From: Pyrinomonadaceae bacterium | GTDB lineage: Bacteria; Acidobacteriota; Blastocatellia; Pyrinomonadales; Pyrinomonadaceae | Reading direction: 5' to 3' | Assembly (NCBI GenBank): GCA_030841085.1 | Contig: JAVEDP010000004.1 | Coordinates: 124,001 to 188,000, forward strand | DNA length: 64,000 nt | In this document: positions 11,410-20,011 of the stretch, one piece after another | Position numbering within the stretch: the stretch's first letter is position 1 | Layout of the letters: each line of letters starts with the position of its first letter | Notes under the pieces: model-generated | Databases searched by the model: none | What the model saw: the letters and a program-made list of their open reading frames with translations, nothing else | Told to the model about the DNA's origin: nothing | Position numbers and translations under genes: made by a program

Positions 11410-12503
11410 AAATCAAAATCTCCTGCCGGCGCGTCCGCTGCGGTCTGTGCGCCACGCACGAGCCGAACTAGATAACGAAATCTCGCAATCGACTGCTCAG
11501 CCCTTGCATAATCGAACAGTCGCTCAAGATACGTTAGGGAGATGTTTGTTGGAACCAAGCGCGTCGTATTTCTGAAAAATTGTCCGATCGTCCATGAAAC
11601 TGTTTCTGAACGACCAACAAACTCGACTCGTAACTTTGAAAATAAAGGATCGGCTCCATCGTGGGCCAAAGCGTTGCGAACCACCGGATTAACCGTATTC
11701 ATCAGGAAATGTAACGCTGGATTCTTTGGCGATTCTATGTTGTCGCACAGATTGCGCAAGCCAAACTTTCTCAACTCAGCATACGGCTTGGGTGAGCCTT
11801 TCGCGATATGGTGAAGAGCTACAATGAGTTGCATGCGTTTCTCAAGCGCGGCAGATCCGTCGCGGTATTCTTCTGTTAATACGGTAATGTTTCGACGAGT
11901 CATCCGGCTGAAGCCAACGTTGCGATTGCTACGTTGGCGCGTCTCAAAACCGTGAAAATACCTCATGTATTGCCGTCGGTGGTGCCGGCCAAACTCCTGA
12001 ATCAATTCATTCGCAGCCTTTTGCTTTTCGGGATCAATCGCCAAGGCGTCCATCAGACGTCGAAGGCCTGCGTACACTCGCTTAAAATGAGTGACGCGCC
12101 TTGCCTCTAGTGGCAGACTGACATATTTCTTGAATGCTCGGAGGTACGTGTCAAACGAATCTTTTCCGGTAACCTTAATTTTCGCACTTTCCATCCACAT
12201 CCGAATCAGTATCTCTGCCTTCTCGTAAGCCTCCGGAATCTTTAGAGGATCGCCATCTAGCGCCTCAAGATCCTTGATCAATGGCACAGTTTTTCGGACG
12301 TACTGGTCCATGCTATTTTCCATCGCGCGCTTGTCTCGATTGGTCAGTCGCGGAGGTCTTTTCTCAAAGATATCCGACATCTCAGTGACGAGTGACGGAA
12401 CGGCCTTGCGCAATCCAGTTCTTAACGCCTGCTCCATCGAATCGGGCGGTCTTGTCGCTGTACGCTTTGATTTAGGCACTTGAGAACTATTTGACTGGTC
12501 CAT
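11406..12503 (-). CDS. Protein with HEPN-like RX4H motif, unknown function
   Basis: A 365-aa, mostly helical, basic protein. Near the C-terminus 'VVRNALAHDGADP' (R276, H281) matches the RX4H motif of HEPN domains, many of which are RNases in abortive-infection and toxin systems; others are non-catalytic. No other domain is recognised. Its ATG directly follows the TGA of the 1714-aa gene with no spacing, and its own stop overlaps the next start by 4 nt. It is therefore tightly coupled in a three-gene core. That argues for a complex or effector/immunity relationship with the large P-loop protein. Confidence 0.65.
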   Translation of the reverse strand: MDQSNSSQVPKSKRTATRPPDSMEQALRTGLRKAVPSLVTEMSDIFEKRPPRLTNRDKRAMENSMDQYVRKTVPLIKDLEALDGDPLKIPEAYEKAEILIRMWMESAKIKVTGKDSFDTYLRAFKKYVSLPLEARRVTHFKRVYAGLRRLMDALAIDPEKQKAANELIQEFGRHHRRQYMRYFHGFETRQRSNRNVGFSRMTRRNITVLTEEYRDGSAALEKRMQLIVALHHIAKGSPKPYAELRKFGLRNLCDNIESPKNPALHFLMNTVNPVVRNALAHDGADPLFSKLRVEFVGRSETVSWTIGQFFRNTTRLVPTNISLTYLERLFDYARAEQSIARFRYLVRLVRGAQTAADAPAGDFDL

Positions 12504-15500
12504 TCACGCAGCCTGGAGGATTCGTCGAGAATGAATCAACTGCTCGCGAAGATAATAAGCTCTTGAAGATGCAGTCTCGACCAGAGCGTCAAGAAGAGTG
12601 AAACATGATTGGTGCATTTCTCTAGTTAGCGGACCTGTCTCATCTATTTGAAGGAATCTTTGAATGGAGCCTTCAAGATAAAATGCGGAATTCACGCCCG
12701 AAAGCAAACGAGTCCCTCCCACCTCCGACTGATGTTTGGCCAAGATATGCACGCCCGATTGAAAGAAAACTCTTGGAAAGTGATACATAAGAGAAGCTAG
12801 CGCTTCAAAAACGTCCACGTTCTTTCCGGAGTTTTCAACGAATTGAAGTATCAAATCTTTTCCAAGCGCAATATCTTGCCTTTCATAGTCGAGTTTTTGC
12901 CAAGGTGCGTCAGCTAGTAACATGCCCCGAATCAATTTCCGACTGTTAGTTTCTCCGTGATACCGAGCGTCTTGATCGGTAGTGCTGATTGCGATGCCCT
13001 GAACCTTCGTCGACAACGCTTCCCAGAAAACCCAATAGAGCTCCTTGTTGTTATTGTTTTCCGTTACGAGCGCGATGTTCAATTGCAGAGAGTCAATAAA
13101 CTCTGGGGCGGACTCGCATCCGCTGATCAACTGATCGGCAAACAGCCTCGAACCCGATGCCCATAACGCGACGAGGTACTCGGCGAACCTCTTTGTAAAG
13201 TTGAGCCTTGGTTCAGAGTGAATCCAAATATCGTCATCAATCCGCTCGCCTCGATGCTTTCGAGTCGACTCCTCAGTTTCGAAGAATAGACTAAGCATTC
13301 GAGAAAGTAGCGCAACGTGAATAGGATCGGTCGAGCCATCGGGAACCATCAAGCACGGAGTTAACATGTACCACGGGCTATGAGTCTGGAATTGCAGGCC
13401 CTCGAGATCACTTTCAGTCAGCGATATACCCTCACTAGCAAGACGCTGACGGAAATCATTTACCCACGACGCGACGTTTGCAGCTCTATCTTCGTCGGCT
13501 TCACTCAGGGGACAGGATGAACGCCGTATGCGATGGCTGTTTTCTAGCTGAAGACACGCGAACTCTACAGCCCCGCACACACAACTTTGTGCGAAATCGC
13601 GATCTTGTTGCCAGAGGTGTTCCCTGATTCCTGTTGCAGTTGAGTCTCGAACGCTAGCATTCTTATGTGTAAGAGCTATCGCGATCAGTTGTTTGGCGAA
13701 GCGTTTCTCTTCATCGGACTTGGCTAAATCGAACAATATTGATAACACTGAAGCAGCGGAGGCCGCCCCATCAAAGTCAGTCTTATCCGCCGCAACAAGG
13801 CTGTCGTCCGAATCCACATTAGAAAGCACTACATCTACAACGGTGTCAGCACACCAAGATGCATCAGCCTCAGTCATCTCACTCGAATGGTCGCGCAAGA
13901 AGATAGCTGCTGCCTTCACAACAGAGCCGATATACAGTTTTGATAAGTCACCCACGGACTTTTGCTTTATTATTTCGGCGAGACTCTTAGCTTCCTCAAG
14001 TGCATCGTTCCAAGTTGAGAAATACTCTTGATCCGGTTTTTCTCGATGGAATGCCTTGCCCGTCCACACGTACATCCGCATAAAGCGTTCATGCAAAGCC
14101 TTAATCTCCTGCGATTCCTGTTGCAACTTTTCCAGGTCAGCTTCGAGCGGTTGTGACTCGAAGATAATCCTCTTGTTTTCGCGATCTTCTGTTGCTTTCC
14201 AATCGCGAGTGTCGATTCGATAAAAACGAAACCGCCAATTCTCAGTTGCGGGTGCTTTAGCGCGGAGCTCATCGACAACTGCGAGTGCTTCCGTTCGTAA
14301 ATCACCAAACTGCAATCGCGTTAAGAGAGTCTCTAAATGCTCCTGGCGCCATGGACGCAAAGCTGCTGTGCGTCGTTCAGCTGTGTATAGCTTTGCAAGA
14401 GGGTCATCCTGAAGTGGAGAGGAAAACCAGTCCGTTTCATTTCCTCCATGCTCCCGCAGAGTGCGAGCCATATCAATCCCATAAAGAGCAGGACATCTAA
14501 GCAGAGGCGACGCGGCTTTTCCAAGGAGCTTAGGAAAACCGGCTGCTAATGATGCTAAGATTCCCGTCGTCATTACAGAATTGCTGTTACGCAGAATATG
14601 ATCAAAGGCCCATTCCACGCTCTCGCGTAAGGAGGGTTGTTCAGCGAGACTTATCAACCAATTCTCAAGGGCCATTAGTGCGGATTGAAGGAGATAGGGC
14701 ACTACCGAAAAGCCGCGGTACGCTACCCACAAACGACCTGAGCAGCACTGCTTTACAGACGTCTGATCATCCAGCACGATCTCTATTTCCTCACCGCTGG
14801 TACTCCGAGGGTTTCGGAGAATTGTAGTGTTCCTGTCTTCAGAGTCTAGATTTGAATGCGCGTATTTGTCCCCGGCCCGATTGAGTAATTCAAGTGTGAA
14901 GTCCAGCCCCTTTTGCGGGTGAAATCGCAGAAGATGTTGGAACGGTCCTTTGGCGCCGCTCGCCGGAAAGAACTCGTGCTTATATGCGTGAAGGCCGAAA
15001 CAATGCTCGACATCCAGATGCCACATTTCGTGCGGGTCATCTTCAGATTCGTCGACAAAGAATTCCTGTAAGGCAAGTTTGACAACGGTATCGGGAACGG
15101 TCTTACATAAGAAAACGGTATCAAATGTCCCTAGTGCCATCTTGCAGAACTTGTCGACGTAATGCGGTCGTCGCGCGCGTTTCGCAAAGACATCACTATT
15201 AAGCAACTCCTCAAATTCATCACGAATAGCTGGCACAGTTTTGATTATTACGCTCAGAAGCTTTGTGAGATGTTTACCTTCGTCGCGATATGAATCTTTC
15301 AAAGGGGTCAGCAGCGAGAGAGCCAAGAGGCCAGCCTCGCGAGCCGCTTCGGGCATGTCTGCTTCAATATGAATCATAGAGGACCACTCTTCGAGTACGG
15401 CGACGGCGTGAGCAGTTAACCCGTCCGGTAAGTGTTCTTTGTTTTCGAAGAGGAAACGAACGATTGCGCTCCAGCCAGATCCAAAGGGTTGGAGGAACAG

Positions 15501-17648
15501 GTAAGCTCCTGGTTTATTCGCCCCTAACTGACGTATTAGATCTTGATTCGGCGTTTTGCAAGATATTCGCAGAACAAAGCAGAATCGTTTTAGCAGTTCC
15601 GCCTCATTGTCAAAAAGCCTATCGCCCAATTCAGTAAGGAAACTATATGGGTCGTCACTGAGCAGTACCGCTGAAATCGTTTCGTCCTGCCAATATCTTT
15701 GAAGATTCGGATTTGTCAGTATGCTGAGAATGAGCGCCTTCACATCATCGCCAAGCCGCAGCTTCTGATAGAGCCACAAACGGAAAGCACGATTCATTGC
15801 TGGCTCGTCGCCTACTGCGGCAAGGAACTTGGGTACGTCATCAAAAGACTGTTGATAAATATCCTCAATGTATTGTTCAAGTGCCCAGTCTTCAAGAACA
15901 TCGTGCGCAGGGCTTACCAGTCCCCTCGAATGTTCTCGTCTCACTAAGTCGTCTTCTTCAAGTTTTAGTACGGCTTCAGAATCGAAATCTCTTTCGGGCA
16001 CTCCATATACCATCCGTCTAGCTCTGGCTACGGCCATGTCCACAAATGTCTGCCTTCGCTTTAATGGCAGGCCGCCTGTTCGGACCTGCTCTTTCGCAAT
16101 GACATCCCTCCAGACGGCGGCGCGAAACTCTTTTTCTCCCTGATCAGCCGAGAATTCGGTTCCCGCTTCAGTGACTCGGTAAGCCAATTCCGCAAAAAAC
16201 GGATTATGAAGTAACGGTTTTAGTGACGGATTTGCGGCGAAGGCCATTAAAGGTCCAAGGCTTTCGCACAGACGTTGGATCTCGCTATCGTTGAAGTTAG
16301 TGATCGGCATCGACGTGTGGCTAAGTCCCGCCGGTTGGAAGTAGTTAAAGACTATTTGTTGGTACGCATAGTCGCGACCCGTTGCGACAACTGTCCAACC
16401 AGGATGCGTTTTGAGGAACTGAAGTAAATCAGTAAAGGCTGACGAATTCTGCAACTCCAACAATTTCTCAATCGATTCGAGCAGTAAATATCTCTTGGGC
16501 ATTAACGCAAAGCCGGCCTCAAGATCGCGAATTGAGCTACCTAAACCGATCGACGAAAAGACGTTGTCGAGGTGTGGCTGATCTAGATCTTCCGTTCTGA
16601 GACAAAATACCGGCGCTCGACCTTGCATATAATCAAAGAACTCGCGCACAAGAGTCGATTTTCCCGCCCCACGGCTTCCATTAATCAAAACAAAGGTAGA
16701 TCGCTCGCTTGCATCTAGTAGTTTGGCAAGAAGTTCGGACCTCGTGACATGAACGCCACCAATCGAAGTTCTGATACCGTTGACGATGTAGTCGCCGTGA
16801 TCTTTAAGCTTTCTTAGGTCTGAATCCCATTGAGAGCGCCTCGGATCGAACGCCTCGCGAATTTCGCGCGGCAATGTTTCCAGAGTAATAGTTCCAGCAC
16901 TCTGATTGGCGGACTGAACGGCATCGACTATTTGCGACCAAACACTCGCTGGGTTTTGGTTGGATGATTGCCCAATTAATGACTGAAGCAGCGATAGCGT
17001 GCCCCCGTTTTCCGTATCCAAGTCATATCCAAGCAGGTGATATGATCTTAGGAACTCCCAGAGTTGTTTATCAGAGACGTTCTGCCCGCCATTTGCGACA
17101 GTTAAATCCTTTCTGAAGATCTCCAGTTTTCCTTTTTTTGTTCTACCGCCTACGCGATTCACCTTATCTAGGAAGTCTCTTTCGTCTTGTGAGCATCTTG
17201 CCCATTCAAAGAGGACGCGCACATGATTGATATCCATCGCGCTTAAGGGCCCTGTGACAAGCGCTATCGCATCAGTGCCGGCCGTGAACACAGTTGGATC
17301 GTTAAAGTCATTCCAAGCGGCCCCTATTGCTTTAGCGAAATTCTCGTCAGTCTCGGTAAAACTGATTTCATGCTTGATTTGAGCGAGAAGTCTTGCTTCG
17401 CGATCCGAGACGGGATCTTTGGCATAAACAATGAAGTCATCCGTTCTGAAGCCCGCATACGCGCCTTGTAGTTTGAGCTTGGTAATCGGCCACGATGGAA
17501 GACATGGTGATACGCGACCCGTAAGCAGAAGGGTCGTGAAGGCAGCTTGAACGCGCGTTTCAAAATTTGCCCCGCCCTGACCGGTAGAGAATGGGTTAGT
17601 CGCTTGTGGTATCGCTTGTGGTGTCGCTTGTGGTGATGTCTTACCCAC
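12504..17648 (-). CDS. Giant STAND-like P-loop NTPase with N-terminal PD-(D/E)XK-like domain
   Basis: A 1714-aa protein starting at a GTG with AGAGGAA upstream. After a short PQAT tandem repeat (residues 6-17), residues 25-150 look like a Cap4/DUF4297-type nuclease: 'GGANFETRV', Asp70-Asp71 in 'TDDFIVYA' and Gln90-Ile-Lys92 in 'LLAQIKHEI'. A P-loop follows ('NGSRGAGKST', about 323-332) with a Walker-B-like 'YLLLESIEKL' (387-396), a sensor-like 'VVATGRDY', and a STAND-type 'SPAHDVLEDWALEQYI' (579-594). The remaining 1100 residues are helical, as expected of a sensor scaffold. The layout of nuclease, NTPase and long sensor recalls Avs proteins, but I cannot assign it to a named Avs type. Confidence 0.8.
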   Translation of the reverse strand: MGKTSPQATPQAIPQATNPFSTGQGGANFETRVQAAFTTLLLTGRVSPCLPSWPITKLKLQGAYAGFRTDDFIVYAKDPVSDREARLLAQIKHEISFTETDENFAKAIGAAWNDFNDPTVFTAGTDAIALVTGPLSAMDINHVRVLFEWARCSQDERDFLDKVNRVGGRTKKGKLEIFRKDLTVANGGQNVSDKQLWEFLRSYHLLGYDLDTENGGTLSLLQSLIGQSSNQNPASVWSQIVDAVQSANQSAGTITLETLPREIREAFDPRRSQWDSDLRKLKDHGDYIVNGIRTSIGGVHVTRSELLAKLLDASERSTFVLINGSRGAGKSTLVREFFDYMQGRAPVFCLRTEDLDQPHLDNVFSSIGLGSSIRDLEAGFALMPKRYLLLESIEKLLELQNSSAFTDLLQFLKTHPGWTVVATGRDYAYQQIVFNYFQPAGLSHTSMPITNFNDSEIQRLCESLGPLMAFAANPSLKPLLHNPFFAELAYRVTEAGTEFSADQGEKEFRAAVWRDVIAKEQVRTGGLPLKRRQTFVDMAVARARRMVYGVPERDFDSEAVLKLEEDDLVRREHSRGLVSPAHDVLEDWALEQYIEDIYQQSFDDVPKFLAAVGDEPAMNRAFRLWLYQKLRLGDDVKALILSILTNPNLQRYWQDETISAVLLSDDPYSFLTELGDRLFDNEAELLKRFCFVLRISCKTPNQDLIRQLGANKPGAYLFLQPFGSGWSAIVRFLFENKEHLPDGLTAHAVAVLEEWSSMIHIEADMPEAAREAGLLALSLLTPLKDSYRDEGKHLTKLLSVIIKTVPAIRDEFEELLNSDVFAKRARRPHYVDKFCKMALGTFDTVFLCKTVPDTVVKLALQEFFVDESEDDPHEMWHLDVEHCFGLHAYKHEFFPASGAKGPFQHLLRFHPQKGLDFTLELLNRAGDKYAHSNLDSEDRNTTILRNPRSTSGEEIEIVLDDQTSVKQCCSGRLWVAYRGFSVVPYLLQSALMALENWLISLAEQPSLRESVEWAFDHILRNSNSVMTTGILASLAAGFPKLLGKAASPLLRCPALYGIDMARTLREHGGNETDWFSSPLQDDPLAKLYTAERRTAALRPWRQEHLETLLTRLQFGDLRTEALAVVDELRAKAPATENWRFRFYRIDTRDWKATEDRENKRIIFESQPLEADLEKLQQESQEIKALHERFMRMYVWTGKAFHREKPDQEYFSTWNDALEEAKSLAEIIKQKSVGDLSKLYIGSVVKAAAIFLRDHSSEMTEADASWCADTVVDVVLSNVDSDDSLVAADKTDFDGAASAASVLSILFDLAKSDEEKRFAKQLIAIALTHKNASVRDSTATGIREHLWQQDRDFAQSCVCGAVEFACLQLENSHRIRRSSCPLSEADEDRAANVASWVNDFRQRLASEGISLTESDLEGLQFQTHSPWYMLTPCLMVPDGSTDPIHVALLSRMLSLFFETEESTRKHRGERIDDDIWIHSEPRLNFTKRFAEYLVALWASGSRLFADQLISGCESAPEFIDSLQLNIALVTENNNNKELYWVFWEALSTKVQGIAISTTDQDARYHGETNSRKLIRGMLLADAPWQKLDYERQDIALGKDLILQFVENSGKNVDVFEALASLMYHFPRVFFQSGVHILAKHQSEVGGTRLLSGVNSAFYLEGSIQRFLQIDETGPLTREMHQSCFTLLDALVETASSRAYYLREQLIHSRRILQAA

Positions 17649-17700
17649 TTACTTTTCCTCTCCCGCCACGACCGTTGAGCATCGCCGGGCCCGCGCTGAA

Positions 17701-18549
17701 CTACCCAATTCCTTGATGGATGAGCAGCAAGCGCTCCGCTAATATTCCCATAGTCTCAACAGCCATCCTGGCTTCCGCCTCTGTTACTGTAGGAAGCCAA
17801 GGGCGACCGTGACCTGTCCCTTGCTTATTTCTGAGTTGATTAATGCCACAAGCGAGTTCGTACATCGCTCGTTCAACCCGCTTGTTAGCAGGTTCCCCTG
17901 GTTGGACTGCCTCTTGCGGCGTTGCGAGGCCCAAATCGATAAAGACCCTGCCAAGCAATGTAGGAAAGTTGGAAGTGCTTGAATATGCGCCGTATCTCTG
18001 CTCGAGAACGTGCGCGGCTACAGCTTCCAATAGATCTTTTCCTGTCCCAGCAAGAAGCGCCGCATCCTGTACGCCGCGCTTGGCACGTTGGACATAAGCC
18101 ATTAATGCCTTCGTGAGTGCCATCCCCGAAAGGTTTTCGAGGACCTTAGAGCTCAGGTGACCATCGCTGGTTAACTCAAAACCTTCGTCATTCATAGCAG
18201 CAGCAAGATTCGCTATTGCCTCACTCCCGACGTAATTGGGCGAGGTCTCGCGAAAGCCACCATGCCCGCGGACAAGCGAGATCAATGAACTCACAAGGTC
18301 CCCTCCGGCTCCGTTATCATTTTCAAGCGCCCAGTTGAGAGTGGCTCTAATTCTTTTTGCTTTTCCTACGGTCTGTCCGTGGCAAATTGGATCGCCTTCC
18401 GTGAGATTCGCGCGTCGGATGTGAAACTCAAGGTCGGAATGACTCGGATCCCTACGAGCACATTGTGCGTCGTCAACCAATTGTGAGACGGCGACAATAA
18501 TCGCGTCAGTCACCGGCGCTGTCGTCTTTTTCATTTCAACTGCAACCAT
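17701..18549 (-). CDS. Abi_C (abortive infection C-terminus) domain protein
   Basis: A 282-aa cytosolic protein preceded by an ideal AGGAGG ribosome site. The C-terminal part carries 'INQLRNKQGTGHGR' (R240 to R249), the signature of the Abi_C family. That domain is HEPN-related and found in phage abortive-infection proteins. The N-terminal 130 residues are not recognised. It stands 30 nt downstream of the LexA-like repressor and 52 nt upstream of the giant P-loop gene, in one direction. It is therefore probably the first effector or sensor gene of the repressor-controlled operon. Confidence 0.8.
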   Translation of the reverse strand: MVAVEMKKTTAPVTDAIIVAVSQLVDDAQCARRDPSHSDLEFHIRRANLTEGDPICHGQTVGKAKRIRATLNWALENDNGAGGDLVSSLISLVRGHGGFRETSPNYVGSEAIANLAAAMNDEGFELTSDGHLSSKVLENLSGMALTKALMAYVQRAKRGVQDAALLAGTGKDLLEAVAAHVLEQRYGAYSSTSNFPTLLGRVFIDLGLATPQEAVQPGEPANKRVERAMYELACGINQLRNKQGTGHGRPWLPTVTEAEARMAVETMGILAERLLLIHQGIG

Positions 18550-18579
18550 GATTTACCTCCTGCAATTTGTCGCCACTGT

Positions 18580-19203
18580 TTAGTCCAAACCGGAAATCGT
18601 CGTAAGCACGAGCCCTTGGATTTGGAACTCCTTTGTAAGAATGATCGGACGGTGACGACTCGAATTCGACCGTGGTTTCAGAACTACCGTATTCTGCGAT
18701 CGATGGAACTCCTTTATGGTGGCTTCATCATCGATCAAAGCCACAACGACCTTTCCGCTATCGGCCGTCGACTGTTGCCTCACCAGTACTAAATCTCCGT
18801 CGGAAATCCCGGCTTGGTCCATCGAGTCGCCTTTGGCTCTTAACAAAAAATATCGATGTCCAGGCTTAGCCAGTTCGGTCGAGACGGGAATCATTGTTTC
18901 GACATTCTCCTCTGCAAGCAGCGGCATGCCGCAGGCTGCAGTACCAACAAGTGGAACCAGAATCGTACGAGCGTAACTATTGGTTTCCGACAACTCTTTG
19001 AGCAGCCGTAAACGCCCGTCGTTCTTGCGCTCAATGCGACCAGCCTTAATTAACTTCTCAACAATTAACGCCGCCGACCGCGGCGAGCTGTACCCAAGAT
19101 CCTTCTGGATATCTCTGATCGATGGAGATTTCGAATGTATTAGAGAGTTACGGATGAAGCGAAGAGCCTGAGTTTCATTGGGAGAAAGCTGGTGTTTTGG
19201 CAT
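18580..19203 (-). CDS. LexA-like self-cleaving transcriptional repressor (S24 family)
   Basis: A 207-aa repressor with an N-terminal winged helix-turn-helix (about 1-70, LexA type: 'SPNETQALRFI', 'PSIRDIQKDLGYSS') and a C-terminal S24 autoprotease. The cleavage site is Cys91-Gly92 in 'LVGTAACGMPLLAEENVE'. The catalytic Ser127 lies in 'AKGDSMDQAGISDGDLVLV' and Lys164 in 'IDDEATIKEF'. A Cys-Gly scissile bond occurs in UmuD; LexA usually has Ala-Gly. It heads the minus-strand defence-like operon, and a palindrome overlaps its start. By family analogy, RecA-stimulated cleavage would relieve repression after DNA damage. It is probably a local regulator, not the host LexA. Confidence 0.9.
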   Translation of the reverse strand: MPKHQLSPNETQALRFIRNSLIHSKSPSIRDIQKDLGYSSPRSAALIVEKLIKAGRIERKNDGRLRLLKELSETNSYARTILVPLVGTAACGMPLLAEENVETMIPVSTELAKPGHRYFLLRAKGDSMDQAGISDGDLVLVRQQSTADSGKVVVALIDDEATIKEFHRSQNTVVLKPRSNSSRHRPIILTKEFQIQGLVLTTISGLD

Positions 19204-19204
19204 C

Positions 19205-19231
19205 GCATACTAAGTGTATGCCTGCGTATAC
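19205..19231 (-). promoter_or_regulatory. Candidate operator of the LexA-like repressor
   Basis: A perfect inverted repeat GCATAC-taagt-GTATGC (19205-19221) lies immediately upstream of the repressor start, followed by a related half-site GCGTATAC (19224-19231). Its position over the ribosome-binding and promoter region fits autoregulation of the repressor and the operon behind it. Confidence 0.55.
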
Positions 19232-19265
19232 ATCCGGTCAAGCCACTGAGAGCCTAGCTAATGTT

Positions 19266-19646
19266 TTATTTCAGCCGATACATCTGCTTGGCACCTTCGC
19301 TATGCATGAACCACCAAGTATATACCCCGATTGGCCAGCATAGGGGCAGCAGTAGCACTGCCGAAATGAGAGCCAAGGTCCGACCCCCAACTTTTCTCTT
19401 GTACAAACTATAGGCAGTAGCAGGGAAAATCAGCGCCAAAAAGAGCACGACACAAAACACGATGATTGCGGTCACAAACTGTTCGGGACTTTTTAGGTTC
19501 TTCGCCACTATCGAGGGCGAAGCAAGCATGATCAACGGCAAGGTGAGCAAGGGTAAGGTGATGAGCCCAGACAACAGCGAATAGATTAGGACAAGGGTTT
19601 TATTGTGATCAGCCGGCGACATATCAAAATCCAAAGCTTCCGCCAA
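19266..19646 (-). CDS. Small membrane protein, unknown function
   Basis: A 126-aa protein with about three hydrophobic segments (about residues 19-45, 58-82 and 88-113) and a short acidic N-terminus. I recognise no family. It precedes the LexA-like repressor by 62 nt on the same strand and is divergent from an XRE-type regulator, with palindromes between them. It may be part of the island's regulated unit or an immunity-type membrane protein; neither is shown by the sequence. Confidence 0.55.
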   Translation of the reverse strand: MAEALDFDMSPADHNKTLVLIYSLLSGLITLPLLTLPLIMLASPSIVAKNLKSPEQFVTAIIVFCVVLFLALIFPATAYSLYKRKVGGRTLALISAVLLLPLCWPIGVYTWWFMHSEGAKQMYRLK

Positions 19647-19699
19647 GAGGACGCCCCTATCGGGAGCTCGCCTGGCGCAAATTCAGGCCGGTAGCAGTA

Positions 19700-19736
19700 T
19701 ATCCCGTTTTGGGATAATCCTAAAAGGGGTTTAGGA
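19700..19736. promoter_or_regulatory. Two palindromes in the divergent promoter region next to the XRE regulator
   Basis: TATCCC-gtttt-GGGATA (19700-19716) and TCCTAAA-agggg-TTTAGGA (19718-19736) are perfect inverted repeats with 5-nt spacers, placed side by side between the divergent genes. Such spacing is typical for dimeric XRE/Cro-type repressors. The adjacent HTH protein (19772-20011) is the obvious candidate ligand. Confidence 0.5.
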
Positions 19737-19771
19737 ATTTCACTAGGGAAGCGAACTCCCCGGGTGAACCC

Positions 19772-20011
19772 TTGACTAAGTCTGTCCACACGAAGAACTA
19801 CGCGCGTTTCTTACAGCTTTTGGTTGAAGCCCGTAAAAACGCCGGCGTAACTCAAGAAGACGTGGCTGAACGGCTAAACCGTCATCAATCTTTCGTGTCG
19901 AAGTATGAGAACGGCGAGAGAAGAGTGGACCTGATTGAATTTCTGGATCTTGCAGAGGCCATAGGGTTCGATCCTGTTGTGTTCATGCGAAAGATTCAGA
20001 AATCTCGGTAA
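19772..20011 (+). CDS. XRE-family helix-turn-helix regulator
   Basis: A 79-aa protein made almost entirely of one HTH_3 domain. 'GVTQEDVAERLNRHQSFVSKYENGER' contains the Q-x3-A-x3-N-x4-V-S-x2-E pattern of Cro/XRE proteins, and 'DLIEFLDLAEAIGFDP' follows. The start is a TTG at 19772 with only a weak GGTG upstream, so the start is uncertain. It diverges from the small membrane gene, and two palindromes lie in the gap. It is likely a repressor of the divergent promoters. Confidence 0.8.
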   Translation: MTKSVHTKNYARFLQLLVEARKNAGVTQEDVAERLNRHQSFVSKYENGERRVDLIEFLDLAEAIGFDPVVFMRKIQKSR

